Shown in pieces: positions 55,576 to 64,000 of a stretch of 64,000 nucleotides of DNA. Origin of the DNA: Derxia gummosa DSM 723 (lineage in GTDB: Bacteria; Pseudomonadota; Gammaproteobacteria; Burkholderiales; Burkholderiaceae_E); the NCBI RefSeq assembly GCF_000482785.1, contig NZ_AXWS01000008.1:558001-622000 (forward strand), in the 5' to 3' direction. A program made the position numbers and the translations under genes. How positions within the stretch are numbered: the first letter of the stretch is position 1; the number at the start of each line of letters is the position of its first letter. The notes below the pieces were generated by a model. That model saw only the letters and a program-made list of their open reading frames with translations, made no database searches and was not told the DNA's origin.

Positions 55576-57233
55576 ACTTCCTCCCGCGCCGTCCCCTGCT
55601 CGCCGCTGCCGCGATCGCCGCGCCGGCCATCGCCTTTGCCGGCCCCGCCGTCGAGGCCGCCGAGAAGCAGCCGCTGAACCTGCATGCGATCGGCATGTTC
55701 CTGCTCTTCGTCCTGATGACGATGGGCATCACCTACTGGGCCTCGCGCAAGACGCAATCGGCCGCCGACTTCTACACGGCGGGCGGCGGCATCACCGGCT
55801 TCCAGAACGGCCTTGCGATCGCGGGCGACTACATGTCGGCCGCCACGCTGCTCGGCCTGACCGCCCTTGTGTTCGACAAGGGGTATGACGGCTACATCTA
55901 CACGATCGCCTTCTTCGTCGGCTGGCCGATGATCCTGTTCCTGATGGCGGAGCGCCTGCGCAACCTGGGCCGTTTCACCTTCGCGGACATCACTTCCTAT
56001 CGCCTCGACCAGGGCAAGGTGCGCACGATGGCGGCGATCTCGTCGCTGGTGGTCGTGTCCTTCTACCTGATCGCGCAGATGGTCGGCGCGGGCCAACTCA
56101 TCAAGCTGCTGTTCGGCCTCGACTACGAACTGGCAATCGTCGTGGTGGGCGCGCTGATGATGGTGTACGTGATCTTCGGCGGCATGATCGCCACCACCTG
56201 GGTGCAGATCATCAAGGCCTGCCTGCTGCTCGCGGGCGGCACGGCGGTCGGCATCCTGGCGTTCTCGAAGTTCGACTTCTCGTACACGACGCTCGTCGCC
56301 CGCGCGGCCGAGGCGCACAAGCTGCACGACAAGCTCATGGCGCCGGGCGCGCTGATGGCTGATCCGGTCAATGCGGTGTCGCTCTGCCTCGGCCTCATGT
56401 TCGGCATCGCCGGTCTGCCGCACATCCTGATGCGCTTCTTCACCGTCACCGACGCCAAGGAAGCGCGCAAGTCGGTGCTCTACGCCTCGGGTTTCATCGG
56501 CTATTTCTTCAACGTGATCTTCATCATGGGACTGTGCGCGATCACGATCGTCGGCACCGACACCCAGTTCTTCACGGGCGGCAAGCTGACCGGCGGCGGC
56601 AACATGGTCGCGATGCATCTGGCCAAGGCCGTGGGCGGCGATCTGCTGCTGGGCTTCCTGGCGGCGGTGGCCTTCGCGACCATCCTCGCGGTCGTGTCGG
56701 GCCTCGCGCTCGCAGGCGCCTCGGCCATTTCGCATGACCTGTATGCGCGCGTCATCAAGAAGGGCACGGCGACCGACAAGGAAGAAATGAAGGTCTCGCG
56801 CATGGCCACGCTCGCCCTCGGCGTGATCGCGGTGCTGCTCGGCATCCTGTTCGAGAAGCAGAACGTCGCCTTCATGGTCGGCCTCGCCTTCGGCATCGCG
56901 GCGGCGGGCAACTTCCCGGTGCTGATCCTGTCGATGTACTGGAAGGGTCTGACGACGCGCGGCGCGCTCGCCGGTGGCTACGGCGGCCTCGTGTCCGCCG
57001 TGACCTTCGTCGTGCTGTCGAAGTCGGTGTGGGTGACGGTGCTCGGCAATCCGGCGCCGATCTTCCCCTACGAGCAGCCGGCGCTGTTCGCGATGCCGAT
57101 CGCCTTCGGCCTCGCGATCTTTTTCTCGGTGAGCGAGAGCAGCGCCCGGTCGCGCGCCGAGAAGGCCGCGTTCGACGACCAGTTCGTGCGCGCCCAGACC
57201 GGTCTTGGCGCAGCGGCCGCAAGCAAGCACTGA
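55572..57233 (+). CDS. actP: Cation/acetate symporter ActP
   Basis: The 553-aa sodium:solute symporter takes up acetate and short monocarboxylates. It has an N-terminal signal-like helix ([15 protein letters not shown]), then about 13 TM segments. Family motifs are [95 protein letters not shown] and [20 protein letters not shown]. Length matches ActP. It is translationally coupled to the DUF485 gene. No acs gene is in the window. A long imperfect hairpin follows 9 bases after the stop. Confidence 0.95.
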   Translation: MNFLPRRPLLAAAAIAAPAIAFAGPAVEAAEKQPLNLHAIGMFLLFVLMTMGITYWASRKTQSAADFYTAGGGITGFQNGLAIAGDYMSAATLLGLTALVFDKGYDGYIYTIAFFVGWPMILFLMAERLRNLGRFTFADITSYRLDQGKVRTMAAISSLVVVSFYLIAQMVGAGQLIKLLFGLDYELAIVVVGALMMVYVIFGGMIATTWVQIIKACLLLAGGTAVGILAFSKFDFSYTTLVARAAEAHKLHDKLMAPGALMADPVNAVSLCLGLMFGIAGLPHILMRFFTVTDAKEARKSVLYASGFIGYFFNVIFIMGLCAITIVGTDTQFFTGGKLTGGGNMVAMHLAKAVGGDLLLGFLAAVAFATILAVVSGLALAGASAISHDLYARVIKKGTATDKEEMKVSRMATLALGVIAVLLGILFEKQNVAFMVGLAFGIAAAGNFPVLILSMYWKGLTTRGALAGGYGGLVSAVTFVVLSKSVWVTVLGNPAPIFPYEQPALFAMPIAFGLAIFFSVSESSARSRAEKAAFDDQFVRAQTGLGAAAASKH

Positions 57234-57242
57234 GCTTGCGCC

Positions 57243-57294
57243 GGCCCGTCGCAACGCCGGACTTGAGCGCGCTCAAGCCGGCTTGCGGCGGGCC
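57243..57294 (+). terminator. Long imperfect hairpin after actP
   Basis: GGCCCG at 57243 pairs with CGGGCC ending at 57294. The centre is the palindrome CTTGAGCGCGCTCAAG, flanked by CCGG arms; the whole stem is about 24 bp with two bulges and a mismatch. There is no T-run. It probably ends or stabilises the actP transcript. Confidence 0.5.
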
Positions 57295-57312
57295 TTCAGC
57301 GAGGTGCGCGGT

Positions 57313-57326
57313 TTGACCCAAATCAG
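57313..57326 (+). promoter_or_regulatory. FNR/Anr-like dyad before the DUF3149 gene
   Basis: TTGAC-CCAA-ATCAG matches the FNR/Anr consensus TTGAT-N4-ATCAA at 8 of 10 fixed positions. It lies 55-68 bases upstream of the small membrane-protein gene at 57381. Oxygen-dependent control is possible but weakly supported. Confidence 0.3.
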
Positions 57327-57380
57327 GCCCGCGCCTTGTGACAAGGAGTGACATGAGGGCTCTCAACCAAGGAGACCTTC

Positions 57381-57551
57381 ATGAAAGCCCTGACCGATTT
57401 CCTCACCACCGACTACGGCCTGATGAGCGCGGTGGTCATCGCCTTTTGCCTGCTCGGCGTCGGCTTCTTCGTGAACTTCGTTCGCAAGCACATCGCCGAG
57501 GACACCGCCCGCGCCGCCGCCGGCCAGATCCGGCCGCGCACCTCGCACTGA
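57381..57551 (+). CDS. DUF3149 small membrane protein
   Basis: The 56-aa protein MKALTDFLTTDYGLMSAVVI, then AFCLLGVGFFVNFVRKHIAE, has one transmembrane helix (about 14-34) followed by a basic, then polar tail. It fits DUF3149, a short family of unknown role common in Burkholderiales. AAGGAG lies 6 bases before the ATG. It lies 147 bases after actP, separated by a hairpin, and 66 bases before the glyoxalase-fold gene. Confidence 0.8.
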   Translation: MKALTDFLTTDYGLMSAVVIAFCLLGVGFFVNFVRKHIAEDTARAAAGQIRPRTSH

Positions 57552-57617
57552 GGGTCGCGCGAATACCGAACAGGCCGCCTGTACCATCGCCCGCATCTTA
57601 ATGCGGAGCCAAGCAAG

Positions 57618-58013
57618 GTGCTCGACATCCAGGCGGTTCATCACATCGCGATCATCTGTTCCGACTACGGGCGGTCGAAGCGCTTCTACACCGAAGTGCT
57701 GGGCTGCGAGGTGATCGCCGAAACCCATCGCCCCGGGCGCGACTCGTGGAAGCTCGATCTGGCCGTCGCCGGCGGCTGCCAGATCGAGCTTTTTTCGTTT
57801 CCCGATCCGCCGCCGCGCCCGAGCCGACCTGAGGCACAAGGGCTGAGGCATCTGGCATTCGCGGTCGCCGACATCGAACGCGCGGCGAGCGCGCTTGAGG
57901 CAGCCGGCGTCGCGCATGAGCCGATCCGTCTCGACGACCTGACCGGGCGGCGTTTCTTCTTCTTCCGCGATCCGGACGACCTGCCGCTCGAACTCTACGA
58001 AGCCGCGCGATGA
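57618..58013 (+). CDS. VOC (glyoxalase-fold) protein, YaeR/GloA2-like
   Basis: The 131-aa single-module vicinal-oxygen-chelate protein starts at GTG (AAGCAAGG upstream). Metal-site candidates are H8/H9 in AVHHIAIICSDY, E in CQIELFSFPDPP, H in LRHLAFAV and the last E in LPLELYE. PEAQGLRHLAFAVADIERA and DDLTGRRFFFFRDPDDLPLE are typical of the SMU1112c/YaeR subgroup. The substrate is unknown. It overlaps the carbamoyltransferase gene by 4 bases (ATGA), so the two are co-translated and may share a pathway. Confidence 0.9.
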   Translation: MLDIQAVHHIAIICSDYGRSKRFYTEVLGCEVIAETHRPGRDSWKLDLAVAGGCQIELFSFPDPPPRPSRPEAQGLRHLAFAVADIERAASALEAAGVAHEPIRLDDLTGRRFFFFRDPDDLPLELYEAAR

Positions 58014-59578
58014 CCACGGCGGTACTCGGCCTCAATCTCGGGCAGGACGCGGCGGCGGCGCTGTTCGTCGATGGCGAACTGGTCGCGGCGGTCGAGCAGG
58101 AGCGCTTCGATGCCGACCGGCATTCGGCGGCCTTTCCGACCGACGCGGTCCGCTTCGTGCTGGCGCAGGCCGGTCTTGATGTGAAAGCGCTTGCAGGGCT
58201 GGCCGTAGGTGATGACCGCATCACCGAGGCGGACCGTGCGGCGCTCGCCGCGCTGGGGCTGCCCGAGCCTTTTCCGGTGCCGCATGCGCTGGCCCATGCT
58301 GAGGGCGCGTTCGCGTCCAGCGGCTTTGCGTCGGCGGCGGTGCTGGTGGCGGACGGCCATGCGCACGGCGACGCGGTGGCGATCTTCCACGCCGACGCCA
58401 GGGGTGTCGTGCAGTTGGCCGGCTTCGGCTGTGCCCAGTCGCCCGGCGACTTCTACTCGCGCGCGACGGCGCTTTGCGGGCTTGCGACCCGATCCGGACA
58501 GGAAGGCAAGCTCATGGGGCTCGCCCCCTGGGGGACAGCGGTGGATGCGGCTTACGTGCACGCGGCCGCCGAGCCGTCCGATGCGGCATCCATCGCGCCT
58601 GCGGTGCCAGACGCACCGCTCCGCCCGCCCGTGCTGCCCGAGGCGCTGATGGCCAGCACGACACCTCACGAACCTTTCGGTCCAGCCTCGCGTGCCCTTG
58701 CCTTCGCCGCCCAGCGCGAGATCGAGCGCTTCATGCTCGACGCCGCGCGTCGTGCGTTTGCGCTCACGGGCGCGCGCCGGCTCTGCCTCGCCGGCGGCGT
58801 GGCGCTCAACTGCAACGCCAACGCTGCGATCGCGGCCCTGCCCGGGCTGGAAGCGCTCCACATCCAGCCGGCCGCCAACAACGCGGGCACAGCCGCGGGC
58901 GCCGCCGCGCATTTCCTGCGCCGACGCGGGATCGCACCTGTGGTGCGCGAACAGGTGCGTCTCGGCCCCGACCTGAGCGATACCGACATTGCCGGCGCCG
59001 TCGGGCGTGCCGTGCGCGAGGGTCGCGTCCACGCCCGCTGCGTCGCCGATGCCGCCGCCGAGGCCGCCGCGCGCATCGCCGCCGGCGAGGTGATCGGCTG
59101 GTGTCACGGCAGGGCGGAATTCGGCCCGCGCGCGCTCGGCAACCGCTCCATCGTCGCGCTGCCCGACACCGCCGCCCGCCGCGACCGCGTCAACGCGATC
59201 AAGCGGCGCGAGGCCTGGCGCCCGCTCGCGCCGTCGGTACTCGCTGAATGCGCCGCCGACTGGTTCGTGGATGCGCGCCCGTCGCCGCACATGCTGCTCA
59301 CCTTCAAGGTGCGACCGGAAAAGCGCCTGGCCGTACCAGCCATCGTCCACGTGGACGGCAGCGCGCGGGTGCAGACCGTGACCGCGCGCGACAATCCGCG
59401 CTATCACGCGCTCATCAGCGAGGTTGCGCGCCTGACCGGCCTGCCGCTCGTGCTCAACACCTCGCTCAACACCCGCAGCAAGCCGATGGTGCTTACTGCA
59501 AGCGATTGCATCGACTGCCTGCTCGACAGCGGCCTCGACGCTGCCTTCATCGGCGACTGGCTCGTGCTGCCGGGCTGA
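58010..59578 (+). CDS. NodU/CmcH-family carbamoyltransferase
   Basis: The 522-aa protein has an N-terminal Kae1-like domain with VLGLNLGQDAAAALFVDGEL, AVEQERFDADRHSAAFPTDA, VPHALAHAEGAFASSGF and GKLMGLAPWG. Its C-terminal YrdC-like part has the hallmark GRAEFGPRALGNRSIVALPD, NAIKRREAWRPLAPSVL and LPLVLNTSLNTRSKPMVLTA. Relatives make carbamoyl-adenylate from carbamoyl phosphate and ATP and pass the carbamoyl group to a sugar, antibiotic or other hydroxyl. No biosynthetic cluster surrounds it. The only coupled gene is the glyoxalase-fold protein, so the acceptor is unknown. A palindrome copy lies at each end (58182 and 59497). A strong hairpin begins 2 bases past the stop. Confidence 0.92.
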   Translation: MTTAVLGLNLGQDAAAALFVDGELVAAVEQERFDADRHSAAFPTDAVRFVLAQAGLDVKALAGLAVGDDRITEADRAALAALGLPEPFPVPHALAHAEGAFASSGFASAAVLVADGHAHGDAVAIFHADARGVVQLAGFGCAQSPGDFYSRATALCGLATRSGQEGKLMGLAPWGTAVDAAYVHAAAEPSDAASIAPAVPDAPLRPPVLPEALMASTTPHEPFGPASRALAFAAQREIERFMLDAARRAFALTGARRLCLAGGVALNCNANAAIAALPGLEALHIQPAANNAGTAAGAAAHFLRRRGIAPVVREQVRLGPDLSDTDIAGAVGRAVREGRVHARCVADAAAEAAARIAAGEVIGWCHGRAEFGPRALGNRSIVALPDTAARRDRVNAIKRREAWRPLAPSVLAECAADWFVDARPSPHMLLTFKVRPEKRLAVPAIVHVDGSARVQTVTARDNPRYHALISEVARLTGLPLVLNTSLNTRSKPMVLTASDCIDCLLDSGLDAAFIGDWLVLPG

Positions 59579-59580
59579 AT

Positions 59581-59620
59581 GCACGAAGGGCCGGCGGATC
59601 GCTCCGTCGGCCCTTCGTGC
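59581..59620 (+). terminator. 18-bp hairpin after the carbamoyltransferase gene
   Basis: GCACGAAGGGCCGGCGGA pairs with TCCGTCGGCCCTTCGTGC around a 4-base loop, with one G-U pair. No T-run follows. It starts 2 bases after the stop codon and most likely marks the transcript end. The remaining 136 bases up to phoH show no gene. Confidence 0.65.
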
Positions 59621-59756
59621 GGCATGCGCGCCGGGCTGGCCGGCGCAGGCTCATGCGCTCATCGTCGGCGCCAGCGCCTCGGGCCCGGCGTGGCCCGGTG
59701 GCGCCTCGACAGGCGCATCATCCGAAGCGCCAAGCCGTGCGCCGCCACGCACGCCA

Positions 59757-61697
59757 TCACAGCGCGTCGCTCGCGTAATCCGCCAGCCGCGAACGCTCGC
59801 CGCGCGCCAGCGTCACATGGCCCGAATGCGGCCAGCCCTTGAAGCGGTCGACCACGTAGGTCAGGCCGCTCGACCCTTCGGTGAGGTAGGGCGTGTCGAT
59901 CTGCGCGATGTTGCCAAGGCAGACCACCTTGGTGCCCGGACCGGCGCGGGTGATGAGCGTCTTCATCTGCTTGGGCGTCAGGTTCTGCGCCTCGTCAATG
60001 ATCAGGTACTTGCTGACGAAGGTGCGGCCGCGCATGAAGTTCATGCTCTTGATCTTGATCTTCGACCGGATCAGGTCGGCGCTGGTCTGCTTGCCCCATT
60101 CGCCGCCAGCACCGCTGCTGTAGGTGTTGCCGAAGCCGCCACCCGCGCCGCTGCCGCCCGCCGACCCGCCGCCGAGCAGTACCTCGATGTTGTCGTCGAA
60201 GGCGCCCATCCACGGCGCCATCTTTTCCTCCTCGGTGCCGGGCAGGAAACCGATGTCCTCGCCCACCGGCACGGTCGCGCGCGTCACGATGATCTCGCTG
60301 TAGCGGCGCGTGTCCATGCACTGCGCGAGGCCGGCCGCGAGCGCGAGCAGCGTCTTGCCGGTGCCGGCCTGGCCGAGCAGCGTCACGAAGTCGCACTCCG
60401 GGTTCATCAGCAGGTTGAGCGCGAAGTTCTGCTCGCGGTTGCGCGCGGTCACGCCCCAGATGTTGTTCTTGCCGTGGGTGTAGTCGCGCAGCGTCTGGAG
60501 CACGGCGGTCTTGCCGTTCACCTCGCGCACCTGGGCGTAGAGCGGAGCCTCGCCGTCCTTGCCTTCGTAGTACACGAACTGGTTGACCATGAAGGCGGTG
60601 ACGAGCGGCCCGCTCACGCGATAGAAGGTCGAGCCCTGCTGCTGCCAGCTCTCGACGCCCTTGCCGTGGCGCTGCCAGAAGTTGTCGGGCAGCGCGAGCC
60701 AGCCCGAATAGAGCAGGTCGGTGTCTTCGAGGACGTGGTCGTTGAAGTAGTCCTCCGCCGGCAAGCCAAGGGCACGCGCTTTGATGCGCATGTTGATGTC
60801 CTTGGTCACCAGCACCACGAGCTTTTCGGGTTTGCTCTCCTGCAGCGCCTTCACCACGCCGAGGATCTGGTTGTCGGCCTTGCCGGTCGCCAGACCCGTG
60901 GGCAGCACGTTGGCGAAGATCTGCGTCTGGAAGTACAGCCGGCCGCCCGCGTCGCGGTTGCCGAGGCTCGACAGCAGCAGGCCGCCGTCGATGTCGCTGT
61001 CGGCGCCGGCCTTCTCGATCAGCTCGTCGAGCGTGCGGCTCACCTGCCGCACGTTGCGCGACACCTCGCTCATGCCCTTCTTGTGGTTGTCGAGTTCCTC
61101 CAGGGTCATGATCGGCAGATAGACGTCATGCTCCTCGAAGCGGAACAGCGACGACGGGTCATGCATGAGCACGTTCGTGTCGAGCACGAACAGCTTGCGC
61201 ACGCCGGCATCGGCATGGTCCTTGGCGCCGCCGCGCTTGCTGGTGGTGGCGCGATGGGCCGCGGCCTGACGCGGATTCGGTTCGGTCGGCTTGGCTTCGA
61301 CCACGCGCGCGACCGGTTTGGTGCGCCTGGTGGTGGGAGGTGGTACCGGAATGCGGGACGCCGGCGCCACGACTCCCGCACGGCCGGCAGCCGGCGTGGC
61401 GTCGGTCAGGCGAACGGGGTCGGGCGTGGCTTCGTCGGTGGTGTCGGGCAGGTCGGCAACCACGAGCTCGACCGTCTCGGTTTCCTGGGCGGGCAGCACG
61501 GCTGGCGTGGCGGCAATCTCCGGGTCACCGAGCGCGAGCGCCAGCGTCGTCTGCACGTGGGGCGCATTGGCCGCCGGCTCGGCGGACGCGATGCCCGCCG
61601 TGGAAGCCCGTTTTCGCGCCGGCGCACGGCGCGGCTGCGCGGGCTCGAAGTCGGTGAGCAGGGTGGCGGGCTTGGTAGGCGCTTTGGGCAGAGGCAT
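59757..61697 (-). CDS. PIN-PhoH family protein (YlaK/PhoH2-like)
   Basis: The 646-aa protein has a 160-residue low-complexity Ala/Pro/Thr-rich N-terminus. A PIN ribonuclease-type domain follows at about 165-310 (KLFVLDTNVLMHDPSSLFRF, LPIMTLEELDNHKKGMSEVS, VVLVTKDINMRIKARALGLP), then a PhoH ATPase at about 400-640. Walker A is GQAGTGKT near 443; IVTRATVPVGEDIGFLPGTE and KYLIIDEAQNLTPKQMKTLI follow. PhoH2-type proteins couple PIN cleavage with ATP-driven RNA unwinding. A Gly/Ser-rich insert of about 30 residues (from LLGGGSAGGSGAGGGFG) breaks the ATPase domain after the GAFDDNIEVL strand. It is encoded downstream of bcp, with an intrinsic terminator between. Confidence 0.92.
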   Translation of the reverse strand: MPLPKAPTKPATLLTDFEPAQPRRAPARKRASTAGIASAEPAANAPHVQTTLALALGDPEIAATPAVLPAQETETVELVVADLPDTTDEATPDPVRLTDATPAAGRAGVVAPASRIPVPPPTTRRTKPVARVVEAKPTEPNPRQAAAHRATTSKRGGAKDHADAGVRKLFVLDTNVLMHDPSSLFRFEEHDVYLPIMTLEELDNHKKGMSEVSRNVRQVSRTLDELIEKAGADSDIDGGLLLSSLGNRDAGGRLYFQTQIFANVLPTGLATGKADNQILGVVKALQESKPEKLVVLVTKDINMRIKARALGLPAEDYFNDHVLEDTDLLYSGWLALPDNFWQRHGKGVESWQQQGSTFYRVSGPLVTAFMVNQFVYYEGKDGEAPLYAQVREVNGKTAVLQTLRDYTHGKNNIWGVTARNREQNFALNLLMNPECDFVTLLGQAGTGKTLLALAAGLAQCMDTRRYSEIIVTRATVPVGEDIGFLPGTEEEKMAPWMGAFDDNIEVLLGGGSAGGSGAGGGFGNTYSSGAGGEWGKQTSADLIRSKIKIKSMNFMRGRTFVSKYLIIDEAQNLTPKQMKTLITRAGPGTKVVCLGNIAQIDTPYLTEGSSGLTYVVDRFKGWPHSGHVTLARGERSRLADYASDAL

Positions 61698-61759
61698 GCG
61701 TGCTATCGGCGAGGGAAGTGGGAAAAGGGGGCAGGGCGCGAATCAGGCGCACAAACGAA

Positions 61760-61795
61760 AACGCCGCTCGGGACAGCACGGTCCGGAGCGGCGTT
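61760..61795 (-). terminator. Intrinsic terminator downstream of bcp
   Basis: On the minus strand AACGCCGCTC and GAGCGGCGTT form a 10-bp stem with a 16-base loop, followed by TTCGTTTG. It ends the bcp transcript before phoH. The rest of the 272-base gap (61698-61969) shows no gene. Confidence 0.7.
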
Positions 61796-61969
61796 GCGGT
61801 GCAGCTGCTGTGCGGATGTTGCATGTCCGCCGGCTGCGCCGGGCGGAGGGCAACAAGGGATGAACGGGGTGGATCTCAAGCAGGTCGCGCCATTCAAGAA
61901 AGCTGTCGTCTTCAAATCGCTTCGTCGAACCGCGTCGCGGATGCCGCCCTCGGGCGGCACGGCTCCAAG

Positions 61970-62446
61970 CTAGCCCAGCGCCTGCACTTGCGCAAGCACG
62001 GCGGCCACATGGCCGGGCACCTTCACGCCGCGCCATTCGGCGCGCACCACGCCTTCGGCATCGATGACGAAGGTCGAGCGCTCAATGCCGCGCACCTGCT
62101 TGCCGTACATGTTCTTGAGCTTCATGACGCCGAACAGTTGGCAAACCTTTTCATCCGGATCGGACAGCAGCTCGAACGGGAAGGCCTGCTTGGCGCGGAA
62201 ATTTTCATGCGACTTGAGGCTGTCGCGGCTCACACCGATCACATCGCAGCCGGCGGCCTCGAACTCGGTGATGGCGTCGCGAAAGCCCTGACCCTCGGTG
62301 GTGCAGCCCGGCGTGCTGTCCTTCGGATAGAAGTAGAGGACGAGCTTGCGGCCCTTGCTGCCGCTCATCGAGAAGGTCTTGCCGCTCGTGAGCGGCGCCG
62401 AAAAATCGGGAACGGCCTTGCCGATGAGGCTGGGCGTGTCGGACAT
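61970..62446 (-). CDS. bcp: Thioredoxin-dependent thiol peroxidase Bcp (1-Cys type)
   Basis: The 158-aa peroxiredoxin of the Bcp/PrxQ group reduces hydroperoxides. The peroxidatic Cys is C48 in YPKDSTPGCTTEGQGFRD. In Escherichia coli Bcp the resolving Cys lies five residues later; here that position is Gln (Q53). Two other cysteines (in AAGCDVIGVS and EKVCQLFGV) could act instead. Other family marks are VIGVSRDSLKSHENFRAKQA, FPFELLSDPDEKV, and GIERSTFVIDAEG. AGGAG lies 5 bases before the chosen ATG. It follows the Mth938-like gene by 58 bases on the same strand. Confidence 0.93.
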   Translation of the reverse strand: MSDTPSLIGKAVPDFSAPLTSGKTFSMSGSKGRKLVLYFYPKDSTPGCTTEGQGFRDAITEFEAAGCDVIGVSRDSLKSHENFRAKQAFPFELLSDPDEKVCQLFGVMKLKNMYGKQVRGIERSTFVIDAEGVVRAEWRGVKVPGHVAAVLAQVQALG

Positions 62447-62504
62447 GCTGACTCCTGTCGTGATTGTTGGACTGGTGCGTCTGACAAGCACGCCACGCGC
62501 CAGT

Positions 62505-62876
62505 TCAGGCCAGCAGGAACACGCCCGCGACGTTGCGGCCCTCGGCCATGAGGATGTTGTAGGTGCGGCAGGCAGCCTGGGTGTCCATGCACTCGACGCC
62601 GATACGCCGCGCGATCAGCGCTGCCACCAGCCTCGGATGCACGAAGCGCTGCTTCGGGCCGGTGCCGAGGATGACCACCTCCGGCGAACGCTCCAGTACC
62701 GCCTCGAACTGCTCGGCCGCCAGCGCGTCGAAATCGCGCGCCGGCCATGCCGCGACCGCCTGCTCGGGCGTCACCAGCACCGATGTCTCATGCCGGCGGG
62801 CGTTGATCTCGATGTACCCGTCGCCGTAGGCCGTGACGGTGTTGAGGGAATTGAGGGCGTCGGTATGCAGCTTCAC
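62505..62876 (-). CDS. Mth938-like domain protein (DUF498)
   Basis: The 123-aa soluble protein matches the Mth938/NDUFAF3-like fold: [60 protein letters not shown] and [14 protein letters not shown]. Length is typical. The family is found in bacteria and, as NDUFAF3, in mitochondrial complex I assembly; its bacterial role is not defined. Upstream of bcp on the same strand and divergent from the aminotransferase gene at the right edge. Confidence 0.87.
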   Translation of the reverse strand: MKLHTDALNSLNTVTAYGDGYIEINARRHETSVLVTPEQAVAAWPARDFDALAAEQFEAVLERSPEVVILGTGPKQRFVHPRLVAALIARRIGVECMDTQAACRTYNILMAEGRNVAGVFLLA

Positions 62877-62957
62877 TCTGGGCTCCGTGGGAGCGGCCGA
62901 TTCTAGCGAGGGTGATTCGCGCGTCCCGCATGCACCGGATGCGCGGAATGCATCAGC

Positions 62958-62963
62958 TAGAAT
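62958..62963 (+). promoter_or_regulatory. Promoter -10 (CTAGAAT type) for the aminotransferase gene
   Basis: CAGCTAGAATTTCGGG gives TAGAAT 60 bases before the GTG start at 63023. Third case of the CTAGAAT signature in the window. No clear -35. Confidence 0.55.
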
Positions 62964-63022
62964 TTCGGGTTCCCGCGAGCATTTTTCATCCCTTGCCCGC
63001 GCCCTTTACCCGGAGTTGCAAC

Positions 63023-64000
63023 GTGATCGACTTTCCCCGCATCAAGCGCCTGCCGCCATATGTCTTCAACATCACTGCCGAGTTGAAGATGGCCGCCCGG
63101 CGCCGCGGCGAAGACATCATCGACATGAGCATGGGCAACCCGGACGGCTCCACGCCCCAGCACATCGTCGACAAGCTCGTCGAGGCCAGCAAGCGCCCCG
63201 ACACCCACGGCTACTCGGTTTCCAAGGGCATCCCGCGCCTGCGCCGCGCCATCACCAACTGGTACAAGACCCGCTACGAGGTCGAGTTCGACGCCGACAG
63301 CGAGGCGATCGTCACCATCGGCTCGAAGGAAGGCCTGGCCCACCTGATGCTCGCCACGCTCGACCGCGGCGACACCGTGCTGGTGCCCAACCCGAGCTAC
63401 CCGATCCACATCTACGGCGCGATCATCGCCGGCGCCGACATCCGCTCGGTGCGCATGACGCCCGGCGTAGATTTCTTCGCCGAACTCGAGCGCGCGATCC
63501 GCGAGACGCTGCCCAAGCCCAAGATGATGATCATGGGCTTCCCGAGCAACCCGACCGCCCAGTGCGTCGATCTCGAATTCTTCGAGCGCGTGATCAAGCT
63601 GGCCAAGGAGCACGGCATCCTCGTCGTGCACGATCTGGCCTACGCCGACATCTGCTTCGACGGCTATCAGGCGCCGTCGATCATGCAGATCCCGGGCGCG
63701 CGCGACGTCGCGGTCGAGTTCTTCACGATGAGCAAGAGCTACAACATGGCCGGCTGGCGCATCGGCTACATGGTCGGCAACAAGGAAATGGTGGCCGCGC
63801 TCGCGCGCATGAAGAGCTATCACGACTACGGCACCTTCACGCCCATCCAGGTGGCGTCGATCGCCGCGCTCGAAGGTCCGCAGGACTGCGTCAAGGAAAT
63901 CACCGCGCAGTACCAGAGCCGCCGCGACGTGCTCGCGCGTGGCCTGCAGGACATCGGCTGGAACGTCGAGGTGCCCAAGGCGTCGATGTACATCTGGGCC
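63023..64000 (+). CDS. alaC: AlaC-type alanine/glutamate-pyruvate aminotransferase, 5' part
   Basis: The gene starts at GTG (CGGAG upstream) and runs off the right edge after 326 codons. The protein begins with [20 protein letters not shown], then [60 protein letters not shown] and [60 protein letters not shown] and the PLP-lysine region [19 protein letters not shown] follow. This order matches AlaC-type class I aminotransferases that make alanine from pyruvate and glutamate. In many betaproteobacteria it is followed by hom and thrC; that cannot be checked here. Confidence 0.92.
   Translation, partial: MIDFPRIKRLPPYVFNITAELKMAARRRGEDIIDMSMGNPDGSTPQHIVDKLVEASKRPDTHGYSVSKGIPRLRRAITNWYKTRYEVEFDADSEAIVTIGSKEGLAHLMLATLDRGDTVLVPNPSYPIHIYGAIIAGADIRSVRMTPGVDFFAELERAIRETLPKPKMMIMGFPSNPTAQCVDLEFFERVIKLAKEHGILVVHDLAYADICFDGYQAPSIMQIPGARDVAVEFFTMSKSYNMAGWRIGYMVGNKEMVAALARMKSYHDYGTFTPIQVASIAALEGPQDCVKEITAQYQSRRDVLARGLQDIGWNVEVPKASMYIWA

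Noticed and set aside
55362..57254. A 630-codon minus-strand frame opposite actP
   Set aside because: Mirror of actP codon bias; His/Arg/Glu-rich with no domain.
59817..61973. A 718-codon plus-strand frame opposite phoH
   Set aside because: Antisense shadow; the minus frame carries PIN and PhoH motifs.

Overview
The window is about 70% GC, densely coded and free of insertion sequences, prophage genes, CRISPR arrays, rRNA and complete tRNA genes. Several marks point to a betaproteobacterium, most likely in the Burkholderiales: a tandem double-length UvrA, a DUF3149 mini-protein next to an acetate permease, an ssuEADC..BF sulfonate operon, and promoters built on CTAGAAT. This assignment is inference; no species can be named from the sequence.

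Left part (1-31 kb). The 3' end of a DUF1501 gene converges on a fused double uvrA. The seam between the two UvrA halves carries, on the opposite strand, a sequence like the 3' end of a tRNA-Leu. Next comes a minus-strand block of three very large genes (1227, 1067 and 2561 aa, 4855 aa together) that I do not recognise. Their only visible landmarks are a phospholipase-D-like half domain with lost catalytic residues and an OmpA-like domain deep inside the largest protein. This is the best candidate for an undescribed system. Divergent from it lie an OmpR-type response regulator and a hybrid PAS histidine kinase, and the shared intergenic region holds tandem GTTTC repeats. Small hypothetical genes, hisC and a strongly expressed-looking 42-codon gene with its own promoter and terminator follow. 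A Spy/CpxP-like protein, response regulator and histidine kinase then form a Cpx-like operon with a GTAAC-N5-GTAAC box upstream.

Middle (31-47 kb). After a HAD phosphatase, fifteen minus-strand genes form an organosulfur acquisition cluster. The standard order ssuE-ssuA-ssuD-ssuC-ssuB-ssuF is present, but about 8.2 kb is inserted between ssuC and ssuB. The insert has a second sulfonate-type ABC transporter, an SfnB-like flavoprotein, a MetNIQ-type transporter and a DszA/NtaA-type monooxygenase. Transporters bring in sulfonates, sulfones and related compounds. SsuE makes FMNH2, and SsuD and the DszA-like enzyme release sulfite. A perfect inverted repeat upstream of ssuE is a candidate operator.

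Right part (47-64 kb). A CHASE2 sensor with an eroded kinase is paired with a LysM-FecR protein. Then come a 100-aa acidic protein with a perfect terminator, an RhlE-type helicase, a YkgJ cysteine-cluster protein, a UbiA-like prenyltransferase that looks 5'-truncated, DUF485-ActP acetate uptake, DUF3149, a glyoxalase-fold protein coupled to a carbamoyltransferase, a PIN-PhoH protein, a Bcp peroxiredoxin lacking the usual resolving cysteine, an Mth938-like protein and the start of an AlaC-type aminotransferase.

A 14-bp palindrome, TGCAAGCGNTTGCA, recurs at least eleven times, almost always inside genes.
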